A stretch of DNA of 64,000 nt from Monilinia fructicola (GCA_008692225.1 VICG01000001.1:353501-417500); one strand, 5' to 3'. Counted from the first letter of the stretch, positions 21,227 to 35,407 are shown. The notes: a model not told the origin generated them from the letters alone. A program made the numbers and translations.

Positions 21227-24200
21227 CTAACTCCGCAACCAACTACTCCCCACCATCCCCCCACTTCCACTTCCACTACTCCCCCTATTCCCCCCTCCCC
21301 CTCCACCTCCCCCTCCACTACCCCTCACATCCCCACTCAAGCTCCCCTCAGCTCCCGCCGTCCCGGGTCGCCGATCAATTTCAAACCCCGGCTGCGTGCT
21401 CACTAACGGGCTACTCGGCGTGCTCGCGCTACTCCCATTACTCCTCACGCTCGCCGCCCTCCGATGACCCAAGCCCCCCATGAACCCACTCATGCTCAAC
21501 GAGCTCCCACTCCGTTCCCGCTCCACCCTCTCGCCCCGCTCCTCCTTCTGTATCGGACTCTGTGGGCCCCGCGCACTCCGATTCCTACTGAGGGGAAAAT
21601 TAACCTTTCTTGATTTCCCTCCGGAAAATCCAAAAGCGGCCCCCAGACCTCCTCGTTCCTTCTTTTCGATATCCGTCCCGAGGATCTTGGACGCTTTTTG
21701 CATTGCCCGACGAGGAATCCGTGCTCATCAAATCTTCCACGAAGACGCTGGGGGAAGAGACCCCATTTTCCTTTCGCAGTGCAGCCGCTCCAGCACCATT
21801 GATCTTGCCATGCATATCCCACGTTGTAGATGCGCTCCCCTTTTGAGAATTTCAACCAACCCTCTTCCTTATCTTTTGGTTTCCAGTCCCATTTTGCAAC
21901 GGCTTGAAGGGAACTTTGTGGATTCATTTTCACTTCATCTCGTGGGGGGGAGAGAAGTGAAACGGTGTTTGCGGGAAAGGACCCACGTTCGCCGTCATGA
22001 TATCCTATGCACCAATTGCCACCAAAGCGTTCTGGGAATGTTATCCCGACAATCTTGGCACCATCTGCAAAATGCATAGTTGGTTGACCATCAGGATCAC
22101 GGAAGGTTTTCGAGGTGGGTTTAGGATGATGAGTTATCGTTGTGTGGGCGGCAGGGCGAGTAGCCACTTTCGAGGCGATTTCAGACATGCAATAAGTAGA
22201 GAGTTTGGGTTCGTGGATTGTGAATTGGATATCGAAATCGAGGACAGAAGGGGGCTGGATGCCATAGACAGCCGTGATGCCTGTTACCTGAGGGAGGGGA
22301 CGGGGGTGACGGGCTAGATGGCGAAAGAGAGAAGTTACACTAAAAAAGACAGTCGCATCATGGTCTTCGACTGTGCGGTGATCTTCTATGCAGAATATGC
22401 ACTGAGTGGATGTGTTTAGTTCATGTTGATGAAGAGGGAGTGAGGGAAAGAAAATATATTCTTACGCCGTAGATAGGATCATCCACGGAAGTTGTTTTGA
22501 GATGACACTTCGAGATGAATCGTTGTCGCCATCGAATCCCAGTGTTAGAATAGATACCAGAACCTGTAAGCCAGAAATAATCAGCCGTCATCCTCTACTA
22601 CGCTTCAAAACCAGTGTGTGTACATATACATACGATCAAGCAATCTATCTTTCTCTACGTCATTCCAACCCACTTCATAAGCACACTTTATACACCTTGC
22701 ACTCAGAGTGGCACTATAGTGGCCCTGATCCTTCTATGAGTACAACAAAACCTAAGTGTCAGCAAGAGAAAGCGGACGAAGTCAGAACAAGTCTGAACAA
22801 TGAGATAGATAAAGATGAAGAAATTCTACATACCGAAGGTCTTTTAACAACTTTGAATCCTGTTTCTCCTCTAATCATCGCCTTAGCCCCAGGGCAAAAC
22901 CCATCGAATTTATAAAACGAACTATCATGTCTCATCGGACAATCTATACCTCTCACAGAAGGCGTTGCTCTATGCATTGCGAGCTGACTTTGACTTCGAT
23001 TTTCCACAACTGGATTTGGGGGTTGTATCGGTACGGGTTCCGGATCTTGAATCGGGACAACTTCTAAACCACTTTCGATAACGGGAACCACTTCCAATCC
23101 GTCTTCCACCCCGGCTCCATAACCAGGCAATTGTAACGTAGTAGTAGCTAAAGATGTAGTGGAGGACGGAGTTGTAGCTGTGGGTGCAAGTCTGCCCCAT
23201 GACGCCGGATCGTGTACTTCAGACATGGGTGGACTAACTGGACTTTTCATCCATAACGATGTTCCCGATTCCGAAGGTTGATATTCGCTAATACCTGGAC
23301 TCATAGGGGTCGCCGAGAGTGGCGTTGGAGGCTTCAGTGATGCAGGAGAGAAATGTTCGTTATCCGGTTTTGTCGTATTTGAAGCTGCAGGGGTGGCGTC
23401 TCGATCCCGCAAGGAACCATGCCTCGAACTTCCGCCTTGAGATGTCTGGCCTTGACTTCTTTTCCGTCCTATTAAATCATCATATCCACTCCCTCTGGAA
23501 CTATGCCTCTCTATTGGACTGCTAGTGGATGAGTATGAAGACCAAGGAGATGTGAGCATCGATCCTTCACTAAAAGTTTCACTTGCTCTATTCTCTTCAA
23601 TCGATGATCCCGATTTTCGTATTTCATTGTGAAAGGACATGCGAGATTGTCGCCTTCGTTCCAAAAATTCCTCATTTGCGTTAAGCCGTTGATATACGAT
23701 CTCTTTGGCTATTAGTATTTGCCGCGGTGGTGTCTCATATCCATAGTGTGGAGGAGGTGTCGCTTGTAATGATTCTTGATAACTTGGTTCAGGAGATTGA
23801 CACCGAGGGGGAGTCTTTGGTCCTACATCGAAATATGGCCCACTCAAACTCCAGGGATTTTCCTTTGTCGGAGGTGTCTTGGAAGGTTCAGGTGCCGGAA
23901 CTTTATTCTCGTTACTTTCAACATTTTTTTCATCAACCCGCAGAGGTGACGCTGCTGAGGGTGGAGTGGTAGGATTTATGGGAACTTGCACTGGTATGCG
24001 TCGAGGCGTTTGTTCCCTGAGGGGGAGATGAATGGGACTCAAAGGGGGAGATTTATCCTCCATCCGAAAGTGATTCAGATCCGTCTGATCTATGCGATCC
24101 CGGACGTTGTTGAAGATAAAAGTACATTCCGTCCGACATCGTTTCGATTGCTGTTTAACACTGGTGAAAGCTGATTGTTGAAATGATTCGAGATTCTCAT

Positions 24201-24572
24201 CGAAATCTTGACATTCATCGATTTGATCCCTGAGATCAATCTTAACCTCCTTCAATCGATTTTGGATAGCTTCTACAACACCATCAGTCAATAGCTTCCC
24301 TGGAATTCCCATCTCCTCAACTATTACTCACCATCCTCCATCAACGCCTTGGCGAAATCTTCGCCACAAGATCCCACAGCATCTCTATAGGCATCCGCAA
24401 TAGCTTGACTGCTCTTCTCCAAATTCCTCTGCAACGCCTGCGCCAACTCCGATATGTATATTAAATTCTCCGGGCCATGACTGGCAGATGTAGCAATCCT
24501 CTTGGTCAACTTTATCCCCACCTCCAGTGCCTTGATAATTCCCTTGACAGGAACCGCAAAATCGTCAGGCAT
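21227..24572 (-). CDS. SH3-domain protein with a cysteine-rich (putative zinc) segment; frame interrupted twice
   Basis: I do not recognise a named gene. Minus-strand exons are about 24572-24332, 24272-22834, 22724-22634, 22563-22466 and 22401-21227, giving about 1013 residues after discounting two extra bases. The N-terminus (from MPDDFAVPVKGIIKAL) looks helical. A long Pro/Ser/Thr-rich disordered region follows. Next comes a cysteine-rich block spread over three small exons (CPMRHDSSFYKFDGFCPGAK, ARCIKCAYEVGW, then ISKCHLK and YGCIFCIEDH) that could bind zinc. Two SH3-like segments follow (GITFPERFGGNWCIGYHDGE; AVAKWDWKPKDKEEGWLKFS to KGKWGLFP). The tail is basic and Ser/Gly-rich. Frame breaks occur at G21750-21754 and T21695-21699 (plus strand); one base fewer at each joins GLFP to SVFVEDLMS and then to KASKILGTD. 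The start is uncertain, since an upstream exon joined near 24620 is possible, and a 32-bp intron is an alternative to the 59-bp first intron. Confidence 0.8.
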
Positions 24573-26375
24573 GTGGGCGGGCGATTTGCGAGCGTAGCCC
24601 GCGAGTCCTTCGTATATATCTAGACCAGACCAGCGAACCAAGGACGACCTTGTTCACGAACCCTCGACTAGTCCGATCGTTTCGCGCCGAGACCACTCCA
24701 CTTCCGCCTATCTGAAGATTGATCGATAACCTCGCGCCCGTTATGTTTGGGATCGTGTATCGACACTCGCGTTTCCGATGATCAATTGAAGGGTAATATG
24801 CGAAACCGTTTTCCGAGCACGCCGTCCCGTTCAATCCCTCAATATCGCAATCCCAATCCCCGGTGTCGAATGGAAAGAATGATGATCGGGGGGTATATGT
24901 GCCAGTGAAAACGAACAAACGAACAATCGAACAATCGAGCAATCGCGCAGGATAATTAGAGAGCATGCAGTTCTTGGAATGAATGAATGAGTGAGTGAAT
25001 GAATGGAGGTGCGGTCTGTGTCTGTGGAAGAAATCACAAACCCTGCAGGAGAAAAGGAACAACGCGGAAGGATTACTGCGTCGCGCTGCACTGCACCTGA
25101 GGCTCTTTACATTACAGTGTGCGTGTGTCAGTAACCTTTGCTTCGGTATTTGTTACTCGCCCATGGATCGCCCCGTGTTTTTTGGTAGGACATGCAGTAT
25201 CACCATACTAGGAAATGAATCCGCACAATACCGAAGGCGCAAAATTACTGGCAGAAGTACGATGGAGGGCCAGGAGTACGAGAGAGCATGGCGGATGCTT
25301 ATAGACGGACGTTCCGTTCTCCTCGTCAAGGTCAACAGTGCTTAAGCTAGCCGCTGCTGACCGATACATAACTTTAGGAATCTTAGTAACTTTGCACATC
25401 CATCCAGAAACCCATGAGAAACTTTACTTTTTCTCTCAACCATAAACGCACCGCCATTGCAAATCTTAAGACCTAACCTAGAGGGGCACCACAACCCGAA
25501 GAGCTTATCCTGCTCATACAGGGCTTAACCAGGGGCTGTGCTCGTCAAGCAGCAGCACAGCGTGGATCAAGGGCTGACAGGAGGTGGTACGTGAGTAGTA
25601 AGTAGGAGCTTATCCTCTTGTTCCCCCAGTCTAGTTTTGCCAAATGTGGGTGGGAGATAATTCGTGCGTGTTACGATTGGTGATAAAAGTTCATTTGGAC
25701 ATGGAATTCGAAACAAACATAATACTGGAAGGATGCTTGTATACGAGTAAGGGATTCCAGGTTGCTTAGGTAAGAAAGAATGTTAATACGTATTGGGAAT
25801 TTCGATATAAATTAAAAGAAAATGTAGAAAAGACGAGGTATATTGGTAAATTGGTATATTGGTAAATTGGTAAATTGGTAAATTACACGTGACAATCCAT
25901 CATCATTCATCATCGCATGTAACCTACAACACCTACCCACCTACCTAATCAATTATCTACCTCCTACCATCAAGAGTCCTCGACCTAGTAACTCACCTCA
26001 CCTCACCTCACCTCACCCACTCTACTCTACTCCATTGTAGGCATCCAGGTAGTTCTACCGTAGCTCCAGCCATTAGCCATCAGCCATCAGCCATTAGCCA
26101 TTAGCCATTAGCCAACAACCAGTTTTCTCCCTCCATCACATTGACAGAACAGGGGCTCCACTTTCCATCGGTTCAACCCGGGCGCTCATCCTCTCCATCC
26201 CATTAGGCTTTTTGTAGGAGCCCTGGAGTATGTAGCTAGGTAACGTAACCTTGGAAGTTGGAAGTTGATGGTAGATTGAATGGATTGATGTCTAGATTTT
26301 GTATTCGAATTTTCATGTATACACATATTTAAATATGTAAATTTGTAAATTTGTAAATATGTAAATTTGTAAATA

Positions 26376-26447
<72 letters not shown>

Positions 26448-26851
26448 AATATATATGTATTTGTATATATATATATATATATGTATTTGTATATAAATAC
26501 ATATATATTAATCTACATGCGTTATTCATGGTAATGACATTTACATAAAATAGCTTCATAGAGATCAAACGGGAATCCAATCATTAAATCATGAATAATT
26601 TTGAAATCTAGAGCTGCTGTATTTTTCTTCCTCTCTTTCTAACTATTTATGTACATCAATTCATTGCCATAAGAACTTGGCTGCTCTCATCTTGTGGTCT
26701 TATCTTATCGCATTAGAAGACATCCAAATCATTTTGCTCCTCCACTCGCAGTGCCCTGAACCAGAGCTAGATGTGCGCCAGCCAATCCCACACCAGTCAA
26801 ATATGTGAAAAAAAAACTCCATTGTACAAAAAGGGACGAAGAATCTAAAAC
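24573..26851. other. Intergenic region with repeats
   Basis: This is the 5' side of the SH3 gene and the 3' flank of FAS alpha. A frame around 24565-25062 on the minus strand has no family resemblance and mixed composition, so I leave it uncalled. Repeats include GTAAATTG units near 25850-25880, CACCT units near 25995-26015, CCATTAGCCAT units (26064-26112) and a long (GAAA)n run. Confidence 0.65.
26376..26448. repeat. (GAAA)n microsatellite
   Basis: About 18 uninterrupted GAAA units, flanked by TA-rich runs, 400 bp downstream of the FAS alpha stop. Confidence 0.92.
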
Positions 26852-29800
26852 TTAAAAGGTTGCAACGGCAACTGCGATGGCTTGACTATCTGAGTGAGAG
26901 ATCGAGATGTTAATCTCTTTGACACCAGCTTTCTTGGCTTCTGTTGCGGCATCACCGTGAAGCTGTGTGCACGTTAGCGAATGTTTGATGAAAATGAAGG
27001 GGTTCAAAGCTTACCGAGACAATTGGTGCACCCTTTTCGTTGTTAGTAATCTCAATCTCCTTCAATGGTGCTCCCGCACCCTTGCTTGCGACACCGAGAG
27101 ACTTGAAGACCGCTTCCTTTGCACTCCACTTTCCAGCGAAAGATGCCTGTGGGTTGGGTGCTTGCTTGCAGTAAGCAACCTCTTTCTCGGTGAAGTTTCT
27201 CTCCAAGAATGTTTCGTTCTCAATGTTGATGGCAGCAATATCCTCTACATCGACACCGACTTTGTTATTGGGAGTTGCAGCACCCTTGGCAAGAGACTCA
27301 ACCATTTGCTTGGTGCTCTCTGTCTTTTCCTTGTTGACCACCTTCTTAGCGAAGTTTGGCGCGTAGGTGAGAGCAGAAGTTTTCTTGTCAACTGACACAC
27401 GAGCATCTGGGTTGAGGAACACAGCTCCTTGTTGTTCATCGGTGTAAGGGGAGTTGTCCTTGGCAACAAACAAGGTGTTTGTGATCATTCCGTTGTGGAA
27501 GAATCGGTAAGCCTTCTTCTGTCTGGCCTCAACCTTGGTGCAGTATGCGGAGTATGTCTGCTCATCAAGAGTGGCGAACAAGTACTTGGGATGGATACCA
27601 ATAGCTTGAGCACCCTTCTGACCGAAACCGAAAGAAGTAACCGAGAAGGCCTTGATACCATCTGTTTGGATACTGCGACTAGGGTAAACAATGTAATCGA
27701 ATTTCTCCATGACTTGGTCAACGTTGTCGGCATTTCTGTTACCAGGAACCAAGCCACTGTTGAGCACCTGCAAACAACCGTTAAACATCCAAGCGCCAGC
27801 AGCACCCTTTGGATGACCTGTCAGGTATTTCTGGAAGATGCCCATGATAGCGTTACCCTTCTTGCGGCCAAGATGCTCCATTTGTTGGCAGATGACTGAA
27901 GACTCGTTCTTATCGTTTGCGACAGTCGAGGTACCGTGGAAAGAGGCGACATCGAGGTCATCGATGGTCAGGCCCCAAGTAGCAAGGGCACCACGAAGAG
28001 GTGCAATGCTAGGATCTTGCTTCCAGAAGTTGTTACCAAGACTGTTCAAGACCTCACGTTCTTGACGTAAAGCCTCACGCTCGATATGTTGTGCTCGGTC
28101 TTGAGCGTATTCACTTTCATTGAACTCTCCTCCTTGAGCCTTCATAGCCGAAATCTCCTCATGTAAGTATTCCAGCTCTGCTTCTTGCCATGCCTTGATA
28201 TTCTTCTTGCGAAGCTCAACTTGTCTGCGACGGTACTTGATGTCCAAAAGAGGCGATGGGAACTTGCCCGGGTTTTCACGGGCGGTTGTGAGGACACCTT
28301 GACCTGGAGCAGGTACCGATCGTCCAATCTTATCAGTGGCAGTGGTGGTCAAACCGAGGATACCATAGATTGGCACACCCATGTCGAGAGCAAGTCTGGC
28401 AGTCATGATGACTTGAATACCACAACCTTGGGACTCCATGAAACCATTTCTGGTGGTGGTGGTAGGGCGAGACATTTCCTTGGGTGTACGGCCATGAGCG
28501 ATTTCATCGACAGCATTGCTGGTAGCCTTCATGTTGGCAAACTCGTATGACCCTTCCTCTTGGAAGTCATCAAAACCACCAACAAAGCAGACACGAGCTT
28601 TTCCTTCGACAATGGTCTCGTAACCAATATCGACGGATTCGACTGATGTAGCGCAGGCTCCAACAGGGGTCTTGATTGGACCAGTGGAGGATATCAGCAA
28701 CATGTTGACCCAAGCACTCATGGTGTTAATGAAAGATTCCTGGAGAATGTCTTTTTGGAGTGGTTTGTCGAGGAAGCGGTCTTTGTACATTCCTCTAAGA
28801 GCCGAGGTACCACCAATACCTGATCCAATGCAGTTACCCACTTCGGAGATATGTACGTACTGGTAGAATTCATATGGATCCGTGATACCAGATGCCAAGA
28901 GAGACTCAACAGTACAGACAAGGACGAACAAGGTCACGGGGTCAACTTGTGAGATGATATCATCTGGAATACCGTATTTCTTAGCATCCCATCCAGTTGG
29001 AATTTGACCTGCAACAAGTCGGTCAAAGCGAAGGGCCTTTGGAATGAGTAACGTGGCTCCCTTGCGCATACGGACGAGATACTCTCCAGATTCTGGGATT
29101 TCAAATATCTCAGCCTTGTCACCGTGCTCCCGTTTGAACTCCTCTGCTGTTTCCTTGGAGGTCTCAAATGGCTCCAGGTCCTCTTCGATGACAACCTCTT
29201 GAAGCAATTGTTTCTTCTCTGGGTTGTAACCATTGAAAAGTTCGGGCTCGATCAAACGGATACCGGAGTGTTCGAGAATGTACTTCTCGTATTTGCCCTT
29301 GATATCCTTGTCATCAACTGGATCCCCAGTCTTGGCATCAACCCATCCCGCATATGACTTTCCTTTGAGGTTACCGTTGTGATTCTTGATGAGACCCATG
29401 ATCCAGGCCATCTCAACACAACCTTCCAAAGAGAATTGACCATATGCCTCCATCTCCCATCTAGTACGAGAGTTACCCCATGGTCCAACCTCAGCAAAAC
29501 CAGTGACTACAACAACCTTCTCAAGGTCAACCATTCCCTTGAGATTTTCGTTGAGTGGAGCGACTTCCTTCTTCCAGTCTGGCAATTGTGGGAAATCGTA
29601 TTTGATGTTTGCACGTGGTTCAATTGTGACCTTCTTGTAGAGGGCCTCGCTGTCCTCGCCATTGACGATCTTGTTCTCGATAGCAGTCTCCTTGGTGACA
29701 GCTTGACGGACTTCGCTAGTCTCCATGATATCTTTTCGGAGTTTTGTCATCAAGTCCTTGAGGTTAGGAATGAATTGTAAACCGCCGTTCAAATCAGCGA

Positions 29801-32560
29801 AGACTGGCTCAGATTGGCAGAGGTCAACAATGTTAGGAGCCATAAGACCTAACAAGTTGAAGGCCATTTCTTGCTGGGAGAAGGTGCGTACACCGTAAGC
29901 CTCAACACCCTCTGCAACAATGTTGTTACCAGACATGAGACCAGTACCACGAGTCCATCCAATAACAGCTCCACAAATTGTGAGGAAGTTGCCCCAGCTT
30001 TCAGAGTGCCATCTGTTGAACAAGGTCTCCAATGCCAGCTTGGATTCAGAGTAGAGACCATCGTTCCCGAAGGTACCGTGATTTGGAGAAAGCGGCAAGA
30101 CGACTTGAGCAGGTCTGGTCTCAAATCCTCGCTCAAACTTCTGGGTCTTGATGCAACCCAAAAGACGGAGAAGATTGGTCAACATGATACGATGAGCAAG
30201 CTCCGATTTTGAGTCAATGCTATCAATCTCACGACCGTTCTCAGGAATGGCCGCGAACGGAATGACATAATCGAGATCCCATCCGAGACCCTTCTTTGGG
30301 TCGTAGATGTAATCGACCAAGGCCTCAACATCTTGCTTGCTACCTTGGTTGAATGGAACAACAATCAGTTGAGATCCTCGGGATCCATAGCGAGCGTACA
30401 TTGATTGATAATATTCAGTGACCTGTCTGGAGAATCGACTGGTGGTTACAACAACCTTTGCACCTCCACTGATCAAGCCTTGCAAAACTTCGGCACCAAT
30501 TGAGCCAGCTCCGGCACCAGTCATCAAAGCATTCTTTCCTTGGAAAGTGACTCCAGATTTGGCGGCTTGCTCTAGACCATCAAGGTAGAGGCCAGTAAGC
30601 TTCTTACTATATTCCCAGCCATGCTCGTCCTTTCTCTTCAAGTGAAGGAAGGGAATGGTTTCGACCTTGCCAACCTTTGCATGGCCATTGGCCTTTCCAC
30701 CGTTCATCTTTACTCCGTTCTTCTTGCCGGATGAGGCCTTGCCATTAGCATTCTCTTTGGGAATGATTTGACCTTCGCTCATGGCTAGAGAGCGAATGAC
30801 ATCGCTGTAAAGACTCTTGATTTGGAGCTGAGATGCTTTGGAGAGCTTGTGTTGCTGCTTGATAAGCTTGTAAATACGGCTGAGATCGTTCTGGACTTTG
30901 GTTCGGTTTCCGTATTCCGAGATCTTTCCTCCATCCGCCATCTCTCGCACATAATGCTCCAGCTTTCGGACACTAGACCTGGGGATTTCGGCATAATCTA
31001 GGTTACCGCGAGCATCAATTGTGGTATGTGGTCCAGTTGGCAATGCAACATCTTTGTAGACAGGTGACTCGTTGAGCACGTCTCTGCAGTTATCGATGAG
31101 TGACTGCCCAAGTTCTTTCGCAAGCTTGTAAGTCTCGCCACGCTCGGTTGGACAGTTGTCAATATGGTATTGCATGAATTCGAGAAGGGTGGGATTGGAT
31201 CTGTTCATGATACGAATGCACTGGCTCACAATTTCACGATCAACTGCTTGGAGCCGACCGAAGATGATATCGTAGTACATCGTCAAGGCATCTTGTCGCG
31301 CCCAATTCCAGGAAGAATCGTAGACTCTAGCTTTTAATTGGGTGAAGACAGGTTCAATGCCTGCCGCGTAAAATTCTCCGTGTTCGACGTTCCACAAATC
31401 GAGTTGCGCCTGAAGAGCCTTTTCTGACTGTTGTGCACCAATGAACGCCTTGTCGCCTGCGCGGAGATCCATCTTGAGGTATCTAGCGAAAAGTTCAAGC
31501 TGCTGCTTGAAAAGTGCTCTCTGATCTTTGGTCAAAGCATCGATGGCAGCCGGATCCATCATCATTCCACCACCCGAGCCACCTGCATCCGCACTGGCAG
31601 ACACCGTGGACAGACTAATTCCTGCATTTGCTGCATACTTTTGTGACACATCGTCGAGGAATGCCTTGGCATCATTTTCGGATCCTAAACGTGCTGCTGG
31701 CTCCATTGTTAAAGCCAAGAGCAAGACACCATCTTGTCTTCCAGAAGCCAAACCCCATCGTGTTTCCAAATATTTTCGTGCTGCAGTAATATTGAATCCA
31801 CCGGGCATTTTTGAGGATATTAATCTCGCAACAAGGGAGGATGATTGCTTTCCTAATTGACCATTGAAAGTTTGCTGCATCGAAGCTCCTAGTTCGTCTA
31901 GAGGGGTGTCTTCGGGCTTCTCGGGCGTTGAGCCAAATTCCTTGCCTAAATCTCCCAATATCTCGTTTTGAAGTGTAGATTTTCCTGTAGAAGGCTCATG
32001 GTTAGCTTTTGCGACTCAACGAATTGACAAAGGTGGCTCTCACCTCCGACAAGATCCTTAATGGCCTTGGTCAATGGAATTTCCAAAAGTGGTTTCTTGA
32101 GTTTTTGGGCAATCAAAGATCGCACAATATCTATGGCTCCAACGGGGGCATCTGGAACTTGTGCCGCGGGACCGGCACTTGGTGGAGGGGCTGCGACCAC
32201 TGGTGCTGGTGCTGAACCAGAAGGTGCTGCCGGTGCTGGGGTCGAAGCACTTGGTGCTGCCGCGGGCTCATCCTCCACCGGGTCGACATCATAATAAATC
32301 TCCTTGGCATCCTTGTTGTAGCATAGAATTTGACGCTGAATGGATTTTGCGGCATCGTAGGCTTCGTATTTTGAGGCGAGTGTCCGCTTGGCCATAGTAC
32401 CAAGGGTATCTGCCGGACCGATTTCGACAATTCTCTCGGTCGTCTTTTCATCCAAAATCACATCTTGTGTTTCGATCCATCTTACGGGAGATGCAAATTG
32501 ATATGCCAAAAGCTCAACGAGGAGCGTATGGGCGAGCTCTTGCTCGACTTCGGGACGCAT
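26852..32560 (-). CDS. fas2: Fatty acid synthase subunit alpha
   Basis: This is the alpha chain of the cytosolic fungal type-I fatty acid synthase (alpha6-beta6 barrel), making palmitoyl/stearoyl-CoA. Minus-strand exons are 32560-32044, 31984-27015 and 26962-26852, in frame for 1865 residues, the normal size. Domains in order: an N-terminal part ([20 protein letters not shown]) that completes the malonyl/palmitoyl transferase fold; an Ala/Pro linker; the acyl carrier domain with the phosphopantetheine serine in DLVGGKS (Ser175, just after intron 1); ketoreductase ([20 protein letters not shown], about residue 650); ketosynthase ([16 protein letters not shown], Cys1283); and a C-terminal phosphopantetheine transferase ([33 protein letters not shown]). 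The last exon encodes [20 protein letters not shown] and ends AVAVATF. No frame break is seen in 5.6 kb of coding sequence. It is divergent from the beta chain gene. Confidence 0.97.
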
Positions 32561-33647
32561 GGTGAAGGAGTTGCGGTCGAGGATAATTAAATTGTATTCG
32601 AAGGAGGGGGGGTATCATAAAAAGAATTTCTCTCAGCAGAAATTGTAAAGGTTGGCGAACCTGACAAAGTCCGATGTAATTTTGAATCTCAGACAGTTCT
32701 TTCTCTCTTTTTCTTTTTTTCTCAGTAGTAAACAAAAGACTACCCTAAGAATTCCTCTAATAAAAGTCAATCTCTAGTAATACAAAAGATATCGAGACTT
32801 TATTTTTTTCTCATCAGCAAAATCAATGACTGATTTTATCAAGGGAAATTGATATCAAAGGGAGGGAAGTTGGAATGAGGAGAGGAAGAATAGACAGAGA
32901 CAAAATAGAGAGAGGGGGGGGATCTTCTAATGTTTCTATCTATCTTGGGAAGCGGTAGAAAAGACAAATTGTTAATAAGAGTAATAAGTAACCTTGGAAG
33001 GACTAGGTAAAAACTAGGTAGGTAGGTACTAGGTAGGTATAGTCAAGAGTGAAGAGTGAAGAGTGAAGAGAGAAGAGAGAAGAGTCAAAAGTCAAGAGAG
33101 AGAGAGAGAGAGGGGAGGGGAGGGGGAAGCTTTCTTCTCTCTTTACATCCGTCCTATTACAGTATTATTATTATTGTTGTAAGAGCATTATTGATCAATT
33201 ATTTTGTCTGGGATGACAAGGGGAATGATCTCAATGGTTGACAATATTTTGGTTTCTCCTCCCAACAGACGGAAGAGGATTGAGACTAGATATGAATTAG
33301 GCTTAGCCTGCTCTAGTCATCCCTGCCGATAATGCTTCACCCCTCAAAAGCATGAGTGAACATCAAACATCCATCTCAACGACCTTTTTGACCCAATACA
33401 GTACGGAGTACAGGACAGCATCATCAGAATGGATGATGCCCAGGTCGGATGGTTCACGAAGTCAACACTCGAGTATACCTAGGAAGCCAGCCAAGCAGCC
33501 CGCCAACCAACCCACCAACCAACTGTTACACAGACGCATCTGATGCTATCCGGAGTATCCTGACTGTGTATGCACTGTATGCGCGGTATGCACGTCAAGA
33601 TTCGATATGATAATTTAATTGCACCGTAAGGTTGCCGCATCGTATAC

Positions 33648-33670
33648 CTACTCCGTACTGTACGGAGTAG
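33648..33670. repeat. Perfect 11-bp inverted repeat
   Basis: CTACTCCGTAC and its reverse complement GTACGGAGTAG are separated by a single T. Each arm contains the 10-mer that recurs across the window between genes. Confidence 0.9.
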
Positions 33671-34620
33671 TATTCATGCCAGGCAAAGATGGAACGAAGG
33701 TCGGCATATTTCCTTTACGTTCCGTTGGACCCCTTGATGGGTGGGCGTGCCTAGGTATGCATAAACTGGGGTCGAGATACCTACTGGACAGTACGTACTA
33801 GTATGATACTGTAGTAGTACATATCTATACCAACCCAACCCTGGCTTCCACGAAGATCTGATTTCCAAGACCAAGAACATCTATTCCGTACAGCATCTCC
33901 TCTGTGCAGAGTACAGAGTACAGTACCCGGCAGTATCGACTTTCCCTCCTCGGTCTTCTCTCAATTCAATGCTGTTTGATGCAAGACTTCTATCAAGATC
34001 AGGGTAATCTCAATGGATCAACTATCCACATGGCTAGATTACTTACCCCTCGAGAGAATGTTATATGTACTACTGTACTCGAGTACCTCGGGTTACGTTA
34101 CCTAGTACTTGTATCTGATTTGGAATGTTGTAATCCGATATCACGACCATATCTACGTGTGGCCTGGTCCATATCAACATTCCAACTCAACAAATGATTG
34201 CTTATTGGAAAATGGCAACATCCAACGACGAATGACCAATGATCCATTCTATCCAGACTCTAATTAGAGTATTGATTGAGGAGTCGATACTCGGAAGCTA
34301 CTGGAGTCTACGAGTCTACTATATCCTTTCAGAGGAAGACCCTTTTTATTTTCAATTTCTCCGATCAACGATAGGTGCCACGAAGTTCCAGGGGGAAAGG
34401 AAGAAAGAGGGTCGAATGATGGTTAACACATACAGTAGTATAATTAATGGCTTACTATTATGTACGCTAATAGGGAAGAAAGAAGCAAAGAAAAGAAAAG
34501 AAAAGAAAAGGAATTTATGAATATATTAATTGTCCAGTAAGGAGTTTTATAAGGATGAAAAGAAATATACTCGGATATAATATTTCGTTAGATGTATTTC
34601 CTTTCCTTACTTACTATTTA

Positions 34621-34738
34621 ATAGATAGATAGATAAATAAGGAAATAGATAAATAAGGAAATAGATAAATAAGAAAATAGATAAATAAGGAAATAGATAA
34701 ATAAGGAAATAGATAAATAAGGAAATAGATAAATAAAG
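34621..34738. repeat. 16-bp tandem repeat, A/G/T only
   Basis: About seven copies of AAATAAGGAAATAGAT with slight variation, at the left edge of an AT-rich block in the FAS spacer. Confidence 0.88.
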
Positions 34739-35372
34739 TATTATATAATAATCGATTATGAGTACCCTTAGATTAATTATTAAATATCTCGCTTCTTTTA
34801 TATTACCTAGTATAGTATACTCGCGTACTTATTTATAAATTCTTTTATTATATCGAGTACTTTTATATATATCTACCTAAGTACTCGAAGATGTATATAA
34901 GATGTATATAAGATGTATATAAGAAGTATATAAGATATAAATATATATATCTATTAATTTAAAAACCTATTAATATATATATATATATATATATACCTAG
35001 TATATATATTCATTAGATATATATACATCTATATATAATTCTTATAGTCTTTCAACTTTATTAAACATACCTCACCTACCCACCGACGCATCCATCATCA
35101 TCCATCAATAAGAACGTTCGTTCATGCAAGATAAGACCAGGCTGATTTTCTCATGTATCCCAAGGTTGTTTGTTGTTGTTGTTATTATCAACCGGGTTCC
35201 ATGGTTCCATGGTTGATGGATGATGCATTTTCAACCCCCTCCATAAGCCTGGTGCCCCAACAAATCTCTAACTAAATTGGGTCTTTTCTTCCCCCCTTGT
35301 ACTGATGAATCGATTTTTGGCGTTACGTTGAGAGAGCGAACTCAGCGAAGCTTCAACTGAAAGCTTTCCAAT

Positions 35373-35407
<35 letters not shown>

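Noticed and set aside
20508..21406. Frames on both strands in the slh1/SH3 convergent spacer
   Set aside because: They are translations of CATC, CCAATAT and C-rich repeats, and part overlaps the 3' end of the SH3 gene.
24565..25062. Minus-strand frame upstream of the SH3 gene
   Set aside because: No family resemblance; it begins in low-complexity sequence. It could contain an unrecognised first exon, but I cannot support one.
33948..34091. Two CCTCGG motifs (FarA/FarB-type) in the FAS spacer
   Set aside because: A 6-mer is expected about 1.7 times on both strands in 3.5 kb, so two copies carry no weight.
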